Source: Meconema thalassinum (Eukaryota; Arthropoda; Insecta; Orthoptera; Tettigoniidae). Taken from it: 64,000 nt of DNA. Below, piece after piece: positions 1 to 9,655 of the stretch; position 1 is the first letter of the stretch, and each line of letters begins with the position of its first letter. A program made the position numbers and the translations under genes. The notes under the pieces were generated by a model. The model did no database searches. It was not told where the DNA came from and saw only the letters and a program-made list of their open reading frames with translations. The stretch is taken from NCBI GenBank assembly GCA_946902985.2, contig OX336400.1, positions 170,130,543 through 170,194,542 on the forward strand, written 5' to 3'.

Positions 1-66
1 AGCTCAGTGGTAGAGCGTTAGCCTATCGCTCAAATGCCTATGGTTCAAACCCGATCAGAGCTAGGT
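1..66 (+). repeat. tRNA-like fragment cut by window edge
   Basis: The first bases read like a tRNA D-arm/A-box (AGCTCAGTGGTAGAGCG). A B-box-like GGTTCAAACCC follows about 30 bases later. The T-arm does not pair well and the 5' end lies outside the window. It is more likely the head of a tRNA-derived SINE or a decayed tRNA than a working gene. Confidence 0.35.
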
Positions 67-736
67 TTTTTGCTTGAAATGTTATATGTTTATTGTTTTG
101 TAATGACTCAGACGTTTCAAAATTAAGCGTTATATTGTGCATATTATGGTGTAAAATATATATTTAATTAAAACATAATGCGCCAGCAGATTTACTCGAG
201 ACATCTTGCTGCCAAAAAGGTAACTGCACGCCGACCTACTTATTAACTTCCAGATTTTATTGAAAAGTTTCTTCTTATGGCCGCTAGAATGCACTCGCTC
301 TGTTAGGATTATATTGTTCGATATTTCACCACTAGATGTCACGACTAGTCTACGTGGGGCTCCATTGATTACTATACCATTGGCATTCTATGCGCATCGA
401 ATTTGAAGAATGACAAGATGATACTACGATACATTTTTACTTTTATTTTAAAGGGTTTGTAACAGCCTATTTTGCGTTACTTGAAAATAATATTTGAAGT
501 AAAGAACAACACGATTTCACATAGATACTGAATTCAAGCCGTTGGTGTTAGTTCAGGTTATTAATTACTACTTTTATTTCAGGCAAATAGCAATCGAAAA
601 TATCCACATAGTTTGTATACACACGTCTCTGTAGGGTCATGGAAAGATTTGTTAATTCAATTAGGGTTGTGAAAGCCATGCACAACCAGACGTGTAAAGA
701 CATGCCTCAACTCAAAGTTGGATGTTGCCCACGGCA
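67..736. other. AT-rich stretch, nothing recognised
   Basis: No coding frame, repeat terminus or RNA gene could be recognised. The only open frames are short and without motifs. Confidence 0.5.
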
Positions 737-747
737 GGTCGTATATG

Positions 748-994
748 TAATAATAATAATAATAATAATAATAATGTTATTGGTTTCACATCCCTTTTAA
801 CTACTGCTGCTTTTAGAGACACCGGGGTGCCGGAATTTTGGCCCGAAGGGGATCTTTAACGTGCCAGTAAATGTACTGACACGGCTCCCTCGCATTTGTG
901 CACCCTCAAATGCCAGCTGACTGCGCCAGGATACGAACCTGCAACCTAGGGCCCAGCAAGCGAGAACGTTACCGCTGAGCCACGCAGCCAGTCC
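748..994 (-). mobile_element. tRNA-derived SINE, family S5
   Basis: Read on the minus strand it starts with a tRNA-like head (GTGGCTCAGCGGTAACG, then GGTTCGTATCC). A body shared with the copies at 60405-60562 and 50944-51036 follows, ending in a (TTA)n tail at 748-774. It is flanked by imperfect duplications: GGTCGTATATG at 737-747 and GGTCGATTATG at 995-1005. Head, body, simple-repeat tail and TSD together make this a near-complete insertion. Confidence 0.75.
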
Positions 995-1149
995 GGTCGA
1001 TTATGTCTCCAGATCCATAACATTCTTGATATACTTCTTATCTTTCTTTCTTCAATGATGTTAGCAGTTTTTATCTAGGTTGTGGCGTTTGGTAGAGGTA
1101 AATCGTTTCTAAGGTCTTCAACAAAGAATAGTTCTATTATACTCTTTGA

Positions 1150-1226
1150 TAATAACAACGAGTTATAACTATACTCATACATTTAGGAGAAAGTAGGCTA
1201 TATGTTCTTTACTGAACATCTTGTTT
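1150..1226 (+). repeat. Isolated terminus A of family E
   Basis: About 75 bp nearly match the right end of the satellite-bearing element at 13618-13690, including the shared AGAAAGTAGGCTATATG block. The rest of the element is absent, so this is a solo end fragment. Confidence 0.6.
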
Positions 1227-1227
1227 A

Positions 1228-1267
1228 ATATATATACCCCTAGTCTTTTGCCTAGGGGTATATATAT
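1228..1267. repeat. Perfect 16-bp inverted repeat
   Basis: Arms at 1228-1243 and 1252-1267 (core CCCCTAG/CTAGGGG with AT-repeat outer parts) flank an 8-base loop. The hairpin lies just past the family-E terminus fragment. A T-run follows on the plus strand, but nothing transcribed is visible nearby. Confidence 0.6.
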
Positions 1268-1494
1268 ATTTTTTTTTTCACATTTTTAATTGGGGGTGAT
1301 AGATGAGTAGAAATATGCAACAATTTTATGGGTGCGTATTCTATTTTATGAAATATGGTGTGGGAAATTATTATCCCACTGCCCTTAATCGACAGTATGT
1401 TTTCTTAAATGAGCAATGGGGTAATAATCTCCCACCTCCAAATTTTAATGATACTACGTTTATCACTCAATAATGAGGTTTATTTAACTGGATG

Positions 1495-1818
1495 AAAAAT
1501 CCATAGCCTGCTTCCAGTCTCCGACCGGGTCAGGAATGGAATGAATGAAGCCCCATCTAGCGGCGAGGATATGAACTGTGCCGGCTGCCGAGACCTGACG
1601 CACTCCTCTGGGGCAATGATTAAATGAATGACAGATGAAATGAAATGATAGTGGAGAGTGTTGCTGGAATGAAATTTTGTCAGGGAAAACCGGAGTACCC
1701 GGAGAAAAACCTGTCTGCCTCCGTTTTGTCCAGCACAGATCTCACATGGAGTGACCGGGATTTGAACCACGGACCCAGTGGTGAGAGGCCGGCGTGCTGC
1801 CGCCTAAGCCACGGAGGC
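1495..1818 (-). mobile_element. tRNA-derived SINE, family S1
   Basis: On the minus strand it begins GCCTCCGTGGCTTAGGCGGC, with a B-box GGTTCAAATCCCGG, and ends in the pyrimidine/ATTTCAT-rich tail region. It aligns along its length with plus-strand copies at 50595, 55845 and 61321. The frames seen across it are SINE sequence, not genes. Confidence 0.85.
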
Positions 1819-1912
1819 TTTACTATTGTACTGTACATAATAAATGAAAAAGTTGTTTTAAAAAAAGAATGTTCAATCGTTATTCTACCACATCATCTTA
1901 TGTAGTACAATG

Positions 1913-2390
1913 TATTGGGTAGGTTGGTTCCTTATTTTAGGGGCTGTAAAACGCGGTTATGTAGCCCCGTGTATTTGGGTGTGTGTAGAATTTGTCTGAT
2001 AACCGGTGATAATTGTGATGGCTGTGTTAGTGGGTGTTATCTGCAGACGATAAATTTCTCAAGTAGTTCCTACTTTTGCTACCAAATGCTACCATCCACG
2101 ACACCTAGCTGTGGACTTTGCTACTAGATGCCATCGCAGCTAGCACCTGGCCGTGAACGATGGAACTAATATAAGGTTATCAAATAATATAACCTACAAA
2201 TTTTGGCTTCACACAAGTGTAGTTAGTGGAAGATTCCTTTTCATGCCATAAATCTATGACATGGGACCGCTGGCTTTACTTCTCTTCCGAAGGAAGGCAT
2301 ACTGAGGGATTTTAACGCTCTTAAAAAATCCAACGGCTTCGACCAGGTTTGAACCCGTGACCTTGGGCATAGAAGCTCAGCACGCACTGT
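1913..2390 (-). mobile_element. SINE, family S2 (about 0.5 kb), head degraded
   Basis: This is the same sequence as the copy at 62781-63305, in reverse. A tRNA-like head with GGGTTCAAACC lies near 2350. A body with the block about GGACCGC and CCTTCCTTCGGA follows, then a distal part with GGGGCTGCGACAACGCGG-like sequence near 1940. The head beyond 2390 is lost. Confidence 0.75.
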
Positions 2391-3627
2391 AGTATCCTAA
2401 ATCAAATAATAATTTTACTGCGCACAATGTGCAAGGAATAAAAAGATAAAATTGACTATTCACAAATTTACAAGAGACAACCCTGATCTACAGTTCTTGA
2501 TCGCTACTCGAAGTCCTTAGCGATAACCTTTGTTCACAACTCAGTGCATAATACTGTGCCTTTAAATATGCTTCCCACACATCATCACTCCTCACAAGGA
2601 TCATGTAACTCTAAGAGATTCGTCACTTTTGGTTATAGAATTTCCGAGAGAGAGCAACGCCTGAGGCTATGTACAGCTCCGGCAAGTCTGGCAACATTTT
2701 AAAAAAAAGCCATATGAATGTAGCCTTTATTACACGTAAATGAACAGTATGTTCTGCGATGAGTTATTGATTATTGATGAAAATGACACAGACATAACTG
2801 CGCCTTTCGCTAGGCGCTGAAATATACGTCCAGATAGGAAAATAATACATTTTGATATATCAATGTTGGCAATAGATTTGTCACGAAGGACACAGTTATG
2901 CCGTTCTAGAGCTTAATTCACCTTTAGGCTAATTAAACATTGCTCTCCTACTCTACAGAATTGTTGGGATATTCGATGAATAAAAAGAAAACTGTCCAAA
3001 TGCACACACTATATTGCCATAACCTCACTTTTTGCCTAGCATGCCGGCTGCCACCAACCCCTCCCCGTAGCCCTAAACCACAAGTTTTATTGCAATGCAA
3101 AGGAGAATGGGTAAGAAAACAAACAAGAGATGAAATGCACACATTTATTCTCTATATATTTTTATTCGAGAGTAGTCCATATTGCCCACTAGTTTTACAC
3201 ATGGTCAACACCAGGAAGATGAAAATTGCCGTATTGTTCTTACTATCATTATAATTCTTAAATCCCGGGGCTTGGCAATGTTTCCTCCCTTCCAGTGGCA
3301 TGATTAACTCTCAATTCATTACAAATAAATAATCAAAATACTGAACAAATCAAAACAACCAACAACACCACGAGGAAAATCAATCAAAACAGACTATTCC
3401 CGCTTCCGCCAGTCGGTTTGATGTGAGCATTCATGAGTGCCAACTACGGAACCTTAGTGCTAAAATTAATTCTTCATTGGTTGGCAGAACATCCAGAGCA
3501 GAACTTTACCGTGACCCACGCGCTCCCTATGATCTGTCATCCCCCTGCCTCCTCATCTGGAGTGTGGTAAGTTGGTCTCACGCACACTCTGAAGTGGAAT
3601 CCATGAACTACGTAGCGTGTCCAGGTA
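2391..3627. other. No recognisable feature
   Basis: AT-rich sequence with only short, motif-free frames (for example 2940-3254 and its antisense shadow). I see no splice-coherent coding sequence and no repeat that recurs elsewhere in the window. Confidence 0.4.
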
Positions 3628-4640
3628 GATAGATAGATAGATTTTATTAATTCCAATTGATCAAATACATGACACAATACATTTTTGATATAGGACACGT
3701 CAGAATTTACATCTATAAAATAAAAGTAGTAATAGGTATATAATACTAATACTATAACTATTTATAACTTATTATAATAACAGATCTTAAGAGATACAAT
3801 CTTATTGGACAACTATTTACACTTAACTCTATTATCAAAATATGAAAACTTAATTCTATAAATACAACTAACAGCTAGGTATTACAATTAAAATAGAAAA
3901 GTATAATATAATTATAGATTTCATCACTCCTATACACTAAGATATTCAACTACAGAGTAAAAACAATGGCACTGCAGATAAGCTTTCAACATTCTATCAA
4001 AGGTCTTTTTTTATTTTTGGGGCAAGTTTTATATACTGGGGTAGTTTATTGTATAATTTAACTCCTGTGTGAAAACTTCCTTTTTGATATATGCTTGTGT
4101 GTGTGTGTGAAATATGAATGTTTTGATTTTGTCTTGTGTTATGCCTATGAACATCATTGTTTGTTTTAAGAGAAATATCCTTATTCATTAAATTCTTTTT
4201 ACAAAACTTTATACTTTCAAAGATATATATGCAGGGCAGTGGGAGAATGTTTAAATTTTTAAACAGAGGTCTACAAGATTCTCTAGTGTTTACATTTGCC
4301 ATAATTCTAATCGCCCTTTTTTGTATCCTAAACGTGCTTAGTACATCTGAGGACATACCCCAAAATATGACCCCATATCTTAAATATGAATGGAAATAAG
4401 CAAAATAAGTATTTCTTAATGTGTGCATGCTAGTGCAGGTTTTCAAAATACGTAACGCAAAGCACATCGAGTTCAGTTTTGAATTCAGATATTGTATGTT
4501 TATTCCATTTCAAGTCATATTGTATCCATAGTCCTAAAAACTTCGTTTCTGATTTATTTTCTATTTGATGACCATTTAATGTTATATTGGGCTTCGCAGG
4601 ATTCCTATTCTGTGTGACGCAGTTCATAACCTGGTCCTTT
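3628..4640 (-). mobile_element. 5'-truncated non-LTR retrotransposon (LINE)
   Basis: A minus-strand remnant whose 3' end carries a TCTA-type tetranucleotide tail (GATA repeats on the plus strand at 3628-3643). The coding part at 3930-4627 matches the C-terminal part of Jockey/CR1-like reverse transcriptases. The 5' break lies near 4640, typical of target-primed insertion. Confidence 0.75.
3930..4627 (-). pseudogene. LINE reverse transcriptase, C-terminal remnant
   Basis: Three frames together read as an RT C-terminus. First comes the thumb-like block with KFLGL and KWNKH (4430-4627). Next are YLRYGVIFWG and the RIQKRAIRIM block, then SCRPLFKNLNILPLP (within 3997-4467). A last block ends in FYSVVEYL and stops at 3930. 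The breaks near 4440 and 4010 are frameshifts. No RT catalytic YxDD remains because the 5' part is missing. Residue patterns suggest a Jockey or CR1-like clade; the exact clade is uncertain. Confidence 0.75.
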
Positions 4641-4814
4641 CCACTCTGGGTTCAACATCGCTTCAGTTCCATTAAATTCCCTCAGTACAGTATGCCTTTC
4701 TTCGGAGAGGACATGAGGCCAGCGGGCTCATGGCATAAATTTATCAATCACACGCATTATAGTAACCGAGTCGTTGCCAACATAACGAACTGAAGAAGAG
4801 TAATGACAAGTTCT

Positions 4815-6240
4815 ATTTTAAGCCTATTTTAATTTATGAGACAAGAACTTCCGTGACGAACTAACGAGCCTACTTTTATTAAAATTTAAGATTCATGCCA
4901 ATGATTAATCTATATGGATCTATCAAGAATAATGACGCAATTAAGTTGGTAATATCGACATTTCTAATTAGTTCGAAATACTGTATACATGGCATTATGT
5001 AGCCTAATAGAGAACTACAGTTGGCAGCCCTGGCGACTGAATATATTCTTAGTTCCATCTCTTAAGGTACAGAATACAAAATTTGGTTGAAGTCCAATGG
5101 ATAGCATGGACGTTACATGCAGTTAACCATTGGATCTAACAGCGCGTGTAAAATCATGTTTGCAACAATGACATACCGTACTCGTATTGGTCAGAAATAA
5201 TCCGAACTAAAATGATCTATTTTTGTGTCAATTTTGAATGAAATCCATTTTAAAATTGGACCTATCTGCAGGCTTAGAATCATGTTGGCAGCAATGGCGT
5301 AGGCCTATAATAGTTACTCCAAATTAATCTAGAATGCCAGGTACTATACGTGTGCAAAGTTTAGAGCTATGGGCTTGCATACTTTCTGATATATTGATAT
5401 TAGGGTAACAAAAATAGAGACAGTATTTATTAACAGTTGGCAGTCTTGGTTACTCTTAAGAATCGGCATAGTCATATCTGTTATGGTACACATAGCACAC
5501 ACGAAATTTGGATGAAATCCAAATGATAGTATAGAAGTTACATGTATTTAAAGTTGGACTTCTCAGCAGGCTTAGAATCATGTTGGTAGCACTGACATAA
5601 ATAAGTTACTCCAAATTAATATAGAATGTCAGGTACTATACGTGTGCATAGTTTAAAGCTGTCGGCTTGCATACTTTCTGATTTATGGGTATTTGGATAA
5701 AATAAATTGAGAGCATTTATTAACAGTTGGCAGCCCTGGTGGCTCTTAAGAATACGCTCAGTCATATCTGCTTATGTACACATAGCACATACGAAATTTG
5801 GTTGAAATCCAATTGATAGTGTAGAAGGTATATGCATTTAAATTTCGGACATATCAGCAGGCTTATAATCATTTTGGCAACACTGCCATGCATGGCCTAC
5901 TGGAAATTAAACTGAAATATTATTATCTATACGTGTGCCAAGTTTGAAATAGCTCCCATTCATACCTTCCGAGATATCCAACATGGAACTCAAATTTCAA
6001 TTGCGATTTTTCAGCAGTTGGTAGTAGTGACATCATTTTCAAATATGGCCGTGATATATTGAGGTATAGATCTTTACTCCTACCAAATTTTGTTTCGATT
6101 GCTGCAGCCGTTTAGGAGTTGATAGGGGGGAAACACACACACAGCCAGCCAGACAGACAGACAGACAGACAGACATTTGAACGATCTCATAAGTCTACTT
6201 TTTCGTCATTTTTGCAAAATGTGAAAAGTAGGCTAAAAAT
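4815..6240 (+). mobile_element. Family-E element with internal tandem units
   Basis: The left end near 4818 resembles terminus A (AAGCCTATTTTAATTTATGA). The right end near 6185-6235 is terminus B (CATAAGTCTACTTTTTCG, then a GTAGGC hairpin partner). Inside, the block starting TTGGCAGCCCTGG recurs near 5020, 5435 and 5726; the last two lie about 291 bp apart. A GACA microsatellite sits at about 6147-6174. No coding capacity is seen. A reverse copy occupies 30241-32560. Confidence 0.6.
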
Positions 6241-6804
6241 AAGCTAATAAAATAAATTAAAAATAAATAATCAAAACGGGTGGAGCGATTTCAATGAAAC
6301 TCGATAAAGGCATAGTACTATTTTGGTCGACCCTGACCGTGCCCTTCAAAATTTATTACGTCACAACAATCAAACATGGCGGCTGTGCGAAATATTTCAC
6401 CGGCATCCTATGTCTCCGAAATTATTACTTGCATCGCGCTGAAATTTTGTACGGTGATAAAGGGCACTATTAGAAATTTATCTATGTAACTTTCAAAAGG
6501 TTGTGAAGTACGAAACGAACATGGCGACCAAGCGAATTTGAAACATTAAAATAGACTTTTCTCACGATTCAACCATCCGAGCACAGTGAAACATGGCAAA
6601 GCAAATGTTTATACACATTGTAATTAAATGCACTGATATCTAATTTAGTTCAATTTTTTACTGAACCTCAAGATGGCTGCCGTGCGAAATTTTAAAATCT
6701 CGTTTTTGTGTCTTGTGTCCTAATCATGCAATAGAAGTCAACGTTTGAATATGAACCTACGCAATAATCGTCATCTAATAGTACATAACTCTATGACCTA
6801 CATA

Positions 6805-8388
6805 TACAGGGTGTTACAAAAAGGTACGGCCAAACTTTCAGGAAACATTCCTCACACACAAAGAAATAAAATATGTTATGTGGATATGTGTCCGGAAACG
6901 CCTAATTTCCATGTTAGAGCTCATTTTAGTATCGTTAGTATGTACTGTACTTCCTCGATTCACCGCCAGTTGGCCCATTTGAAGGTAGGTAATGTTGACG
7001 TCAGTGCTTGTGTTGACATGCGACTCATTGCTCTACAGTACGAGCATCAAGCACAAAAGTACGTAGCATCAACTGGTTAGTGTTCATCACGAACGTGGTT
7101 TTGCAGTCAGTGCAATGTTTACAAATGCGGAGTTGGCAGATGCCATTTGATGTATGGATTAGCACGAGGCAATAGCCGTGGCGCGGTACGTTTGTATCGA
7201 GACAGATTTCCAGAACGAAGGTGTCCCGACAGGAAGACGTTCGAAGCAATTGATCGGGGTCTTAGGGAGCACGGAACATTCCAGCCTATGACTCGCGACT
7301 GGGGAAGACCTAGAACGACGAGGACACCTGCAATGGACGAGGCAATTCTTCGTGCAGTTGACGATAACCCTCATGTCAGCGTCAGAGAAGTTGCTGCTGT
7401 ACAAGGTAACGTTGACCACGTCACTGTATGGAGAGTGCTACGGGAGAACCTGTTGTTCCCGTACCATGTACAGCGTGTGCAGGCACTATCAGCAGCTGAT
7501 TGGCCTCCACGGGTACACTTCTGCGAATGGTTCATCCAACAATGTGTCAATCCTCATTTCAGTGCAAATGTCCTCTTTACGGATGAGGCGTCATTCCAAC
7601 GTGATCAAATTGGAAATTTTCACAATCAACATGTGTGGGCTGACGAGAATCCGCACGCAATTGTGCAATCACGTCATCAACACAGATTTTCTGTGAACGT
7701 TTGGGCAGGAATTGTTGGTGATGTCTTGATTGGGCCCCATGTTCTTCCACCTACGCTCAATGGAGCACGTTATCATGATTTCATACGGGATACTCTACCT
7801 GTGCTGCTAGAACATGTGCCTTTACAAGTACGACACAACATGTGGTTCATGCACGATGGAGCTCCTGCACATTTCAGTCGAAGTGTTCGTACGCTTCTCA
7901 ACAACAGATTCGGTGACCGATGGATTGGTAGAGGAGGACCAATTCCATGGCCTCCACGCTCTCCTGACCTCAACCCTCTTGACTTTCATTTATGGGGGCA
8001 TTTGAAAGCTCTTGTCTACGCAACCCCGGTACCAAATGTAGAGACTCTTCGTGCTCGTATTGTGGACGTCTGTGATACAATACGCCATTCTCCAGGGCTG
8101 CATCAGCGCATCAGGGATTCTATGCGACGGAGGGTGGATGCATGTATCCTCGCTAACGGAGGACATTTTGAACGTTTCCTGTAACAAAGTGTTTGAAGTC
8201 ACGCTGGTACGTTCTGTTGTTGTGTGTTTCCATTCCATGATTAATGTGATTTGAAGAGAAGTAATAAATTGAGCTCTAACATGGAAATTAAGCGTTTCCG
8301 GACACATGTCCACAGATCATATTTTCTTTCTTTGTGTGTGAGGAATGTTTCCTGAAAGTTTGGCCGTACCTTTTTGTAACACCCGGTA
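6805..8388 (+). mobile_element. Mariner-type transposon (DD41D), near complete
   Basis: The element starts TACAGGGTGTTACAAAAAGG and ends with its inverted partner (plus strand CCTTTTTGTAACACCCGGTA region). The inverted terminal repeats are long, about 115 bp. TA dinucleotides flank it at 6803-6804 and 8389-8390, as expected for Tc1/mariner. It carries one transposase frame and sits inside a family-E element. Confidence 0.85.
7150..8184 (+). CDS. Mariner-type transposase, DD41D
   Basis: Cut-and-paste transposase of the IS630-Tc1-mariner superfamily. An N-terminal helix-turn-helix region (residues about 1-100, with WGRPRT and the REVAAVQGN segment) precedes the DDE domain. Catalytic acidic residues are in FTDEASF, MHDGAPAHFS and NPLDFHLWG. 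I count 41 residues between the second and third aspartates, matching the DD41D (rosa/Visitor-like) group. About 344 residues are open to the stop. An upstream ATG at 7115 starts the family-typical N-terminus in another frame, so a 1-nt deletion just before 7150 probably removes the native first dozen residues. Otherwise no internal break is seen. It might still be active or only recently inactivated. Confidence 0.85.
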   Translation: MYGLARGNSRGAVRLYRDRFPERRCPDRKTFEAIDRGLREHGTFQPMTRDWGRPRTTRTPAMDEAILRAVDDNPHVSVREVAAVQGNVDHVTVWRVLRENLLFPYHVQRVQALSAADWPPRVHFCEWFIQQCVNPHFSANVLFTDEASFQRDQIGNFHNQHVWADENPHAIVQSRHQHRFSVNVWAGIVGDVLIGPHVLPPTLNGARYHDFIRDTLPVLLEHVPLQVRHNMWFMHDGAPAHFSRSVRTLLNNRFGDRWIGRGGPIPWPPRSPDLNPLDFHLWGHLKALVYATPVPNVETLRARIVDVCDTIRHSPGLHQRIRDSMRRRVDACILANGGHFERFL

Positions 8389-8449
8389 TACAAATCCAAA
8401 AAGTTGACCATCTGAAATATTTAGACGGTTCTCAATACCTACGAATCTA

Positions 8450-9383
8450 TAAGTTGCGTTCAAAAAGTAACGAGCTGAAGGCTGTAATGTGCAAACCAGT
8501 GATGACATGGGCTAATCGTGGCGTGTGTAACGAGGTGTGCTTCCGACCAGAGCGTGGAAGGTCACAGCCCGTTGCTCGAGGGCACGCGTGCACGTCACGT
8601 GACGATACAAAGCGAGCAACAGCATGCATCAATCGTCCAACTCTGCCAGTCGCATTGCAAACAGTGACATGGAGGCGTCAAACGAAGAGCAAAGAGGTGT
8701 TTTTCAGTTTCTGACAGCGAAAGGAGTAGGTGGAACAGACATTCATCGCCAAATGTCACACGTGTACGGCGAACACTGCATGTCCCTTGCAAGGGTCAAG
8801 GCGTGGCACAAGCGCTTCAGGGAAGGACGGGTGTCGTTAGCCGATGATGCCCGGTCTGGGGCACCCCCCCCCCCCCCCCCCCGCATTACCGATGACAACG
8901 TCCAGCTTGTTGATGCTCTCTTTACCCAGGACCGCCGAGTGACATTGAACGCCATAGCTGCTCCACTACAATGCACGACCTCATACGGCCAACACAGTCG
9001 CGGCACTCCTGCAGAAATTCAAATGGGAGGTTCTCGGCCATCCTCCATAAAGTCCAGACCTCCCGTGGCCGGATTGGGCGTCGGAAGTGTGCACACCATC
9101 ATGAAGGAACGACTGCACTTGCAGAAAGTGTGTGCCCAATGGGTGCCCCACAGTCTTCAACCACACCAGGAAGCATGTCGAATGGCCTACTGTCTTGGTC
9201 TTGGTTGGACGATTGATGCATGCTGCTGCTCGCTTTGTATCGTCACGTGACGTGCACGCGTGCCCTCTAGCGACGGGCTATGACCTTCCACGCTATGGTC
9301 GGAACCACACCTCGTTACACACGCCACGATTAGCCGGTTTGCGCATTACAGCCTCCGGCTCGTTACTTTTTGAACGCACCTTA
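8450..9383 (+). mobile_element. Rearranged mariner derivative with fold-back ends
   Basis: Ends read TAAGTTGCGTTCAAAAAG and the inverted TAAGGTGCGTTCAAAAAG, with TA duplications at 8448-8449 and 9384-9385. The right roughly 180 bp (9205-9383) are an inverted copy of the left 5' region, start codon included, rather than the normal 3' end. Compare the copy at 51470-52273, which keeps the ordinary 3' end. This is a non-autonomous derivative. Confidence 0.75.
8624..9250 (+). pseudogene. Mariner transposase, scrambled
   Basis: An open frame of 208 residues, but not a working transposase. Residues about 20-110 hold the mariner N-terminal HTH (GGTDIHRQMSHVYGEHC, VKAWHKRFREGR, DDARSG) with a poly-C run encoding consecutive prolines near 8868-8882. 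The frame then runs through a displaced C-terminal fragment around 8990-9045. It returns to N-terminal sequence (VGSVHTIMKERLHLQKV) and ends in the inverted 5' region. The DDE core is missing. Confidence 0.75.
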
Positions 9384-9544
9384 TATTACAGCAATCAAAC
9401 TGAAATTGTGTTTGTTGATAGAGGCAACATAAGTAGAATATATGAAAATAGGCTTTAGTTCCTCACATAACTACTTGTTAGCCTACTTTCGATTTTTGCA
9501 AAAAATGAAAGTAGACTTATGAGATCAACACAGGGCGAAAAAGT

Positions 9545-9578
9545 GTGTCTGTCTGTGTGTGTGTATGTGTGTGTGTGA

Positions 9579-9617
<39 letters not shown>
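9545..9617 (+). repeat. TG microsatellite
   Basis: A (TG)n tract with a few interruptions, inside family E beside terminus B. Related copies have CA/GACA tracts at the same place (6131-6174, 56500-56528). Frames translated through it on either strand are artefacts. Confidence 0.9.
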
Positions 9618-9619
<2 letters not shown>

Positions 9620-9655
9620 TGTGTGTACTCTGAATGTCTGTCCCCCCCCTATCAA

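Larger units (their letters stand above)
6240..9478. mobile_element. Family-E element split by two mariner-type insertions
   Basis: Once 6805-8388 and 8450-9383 are set aside, the remaining roughly 720 bp align with 56600-57382. Shared features are the GGAGCGATTTCAATGAAACT block, several ATGGCGGC cores, and the end TATGAAAATAGGCT. The intact relative at 57240-57290 shows both empty sites, so the two insertions are directly readable. The element is non-coding. Confidence 0.65.
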
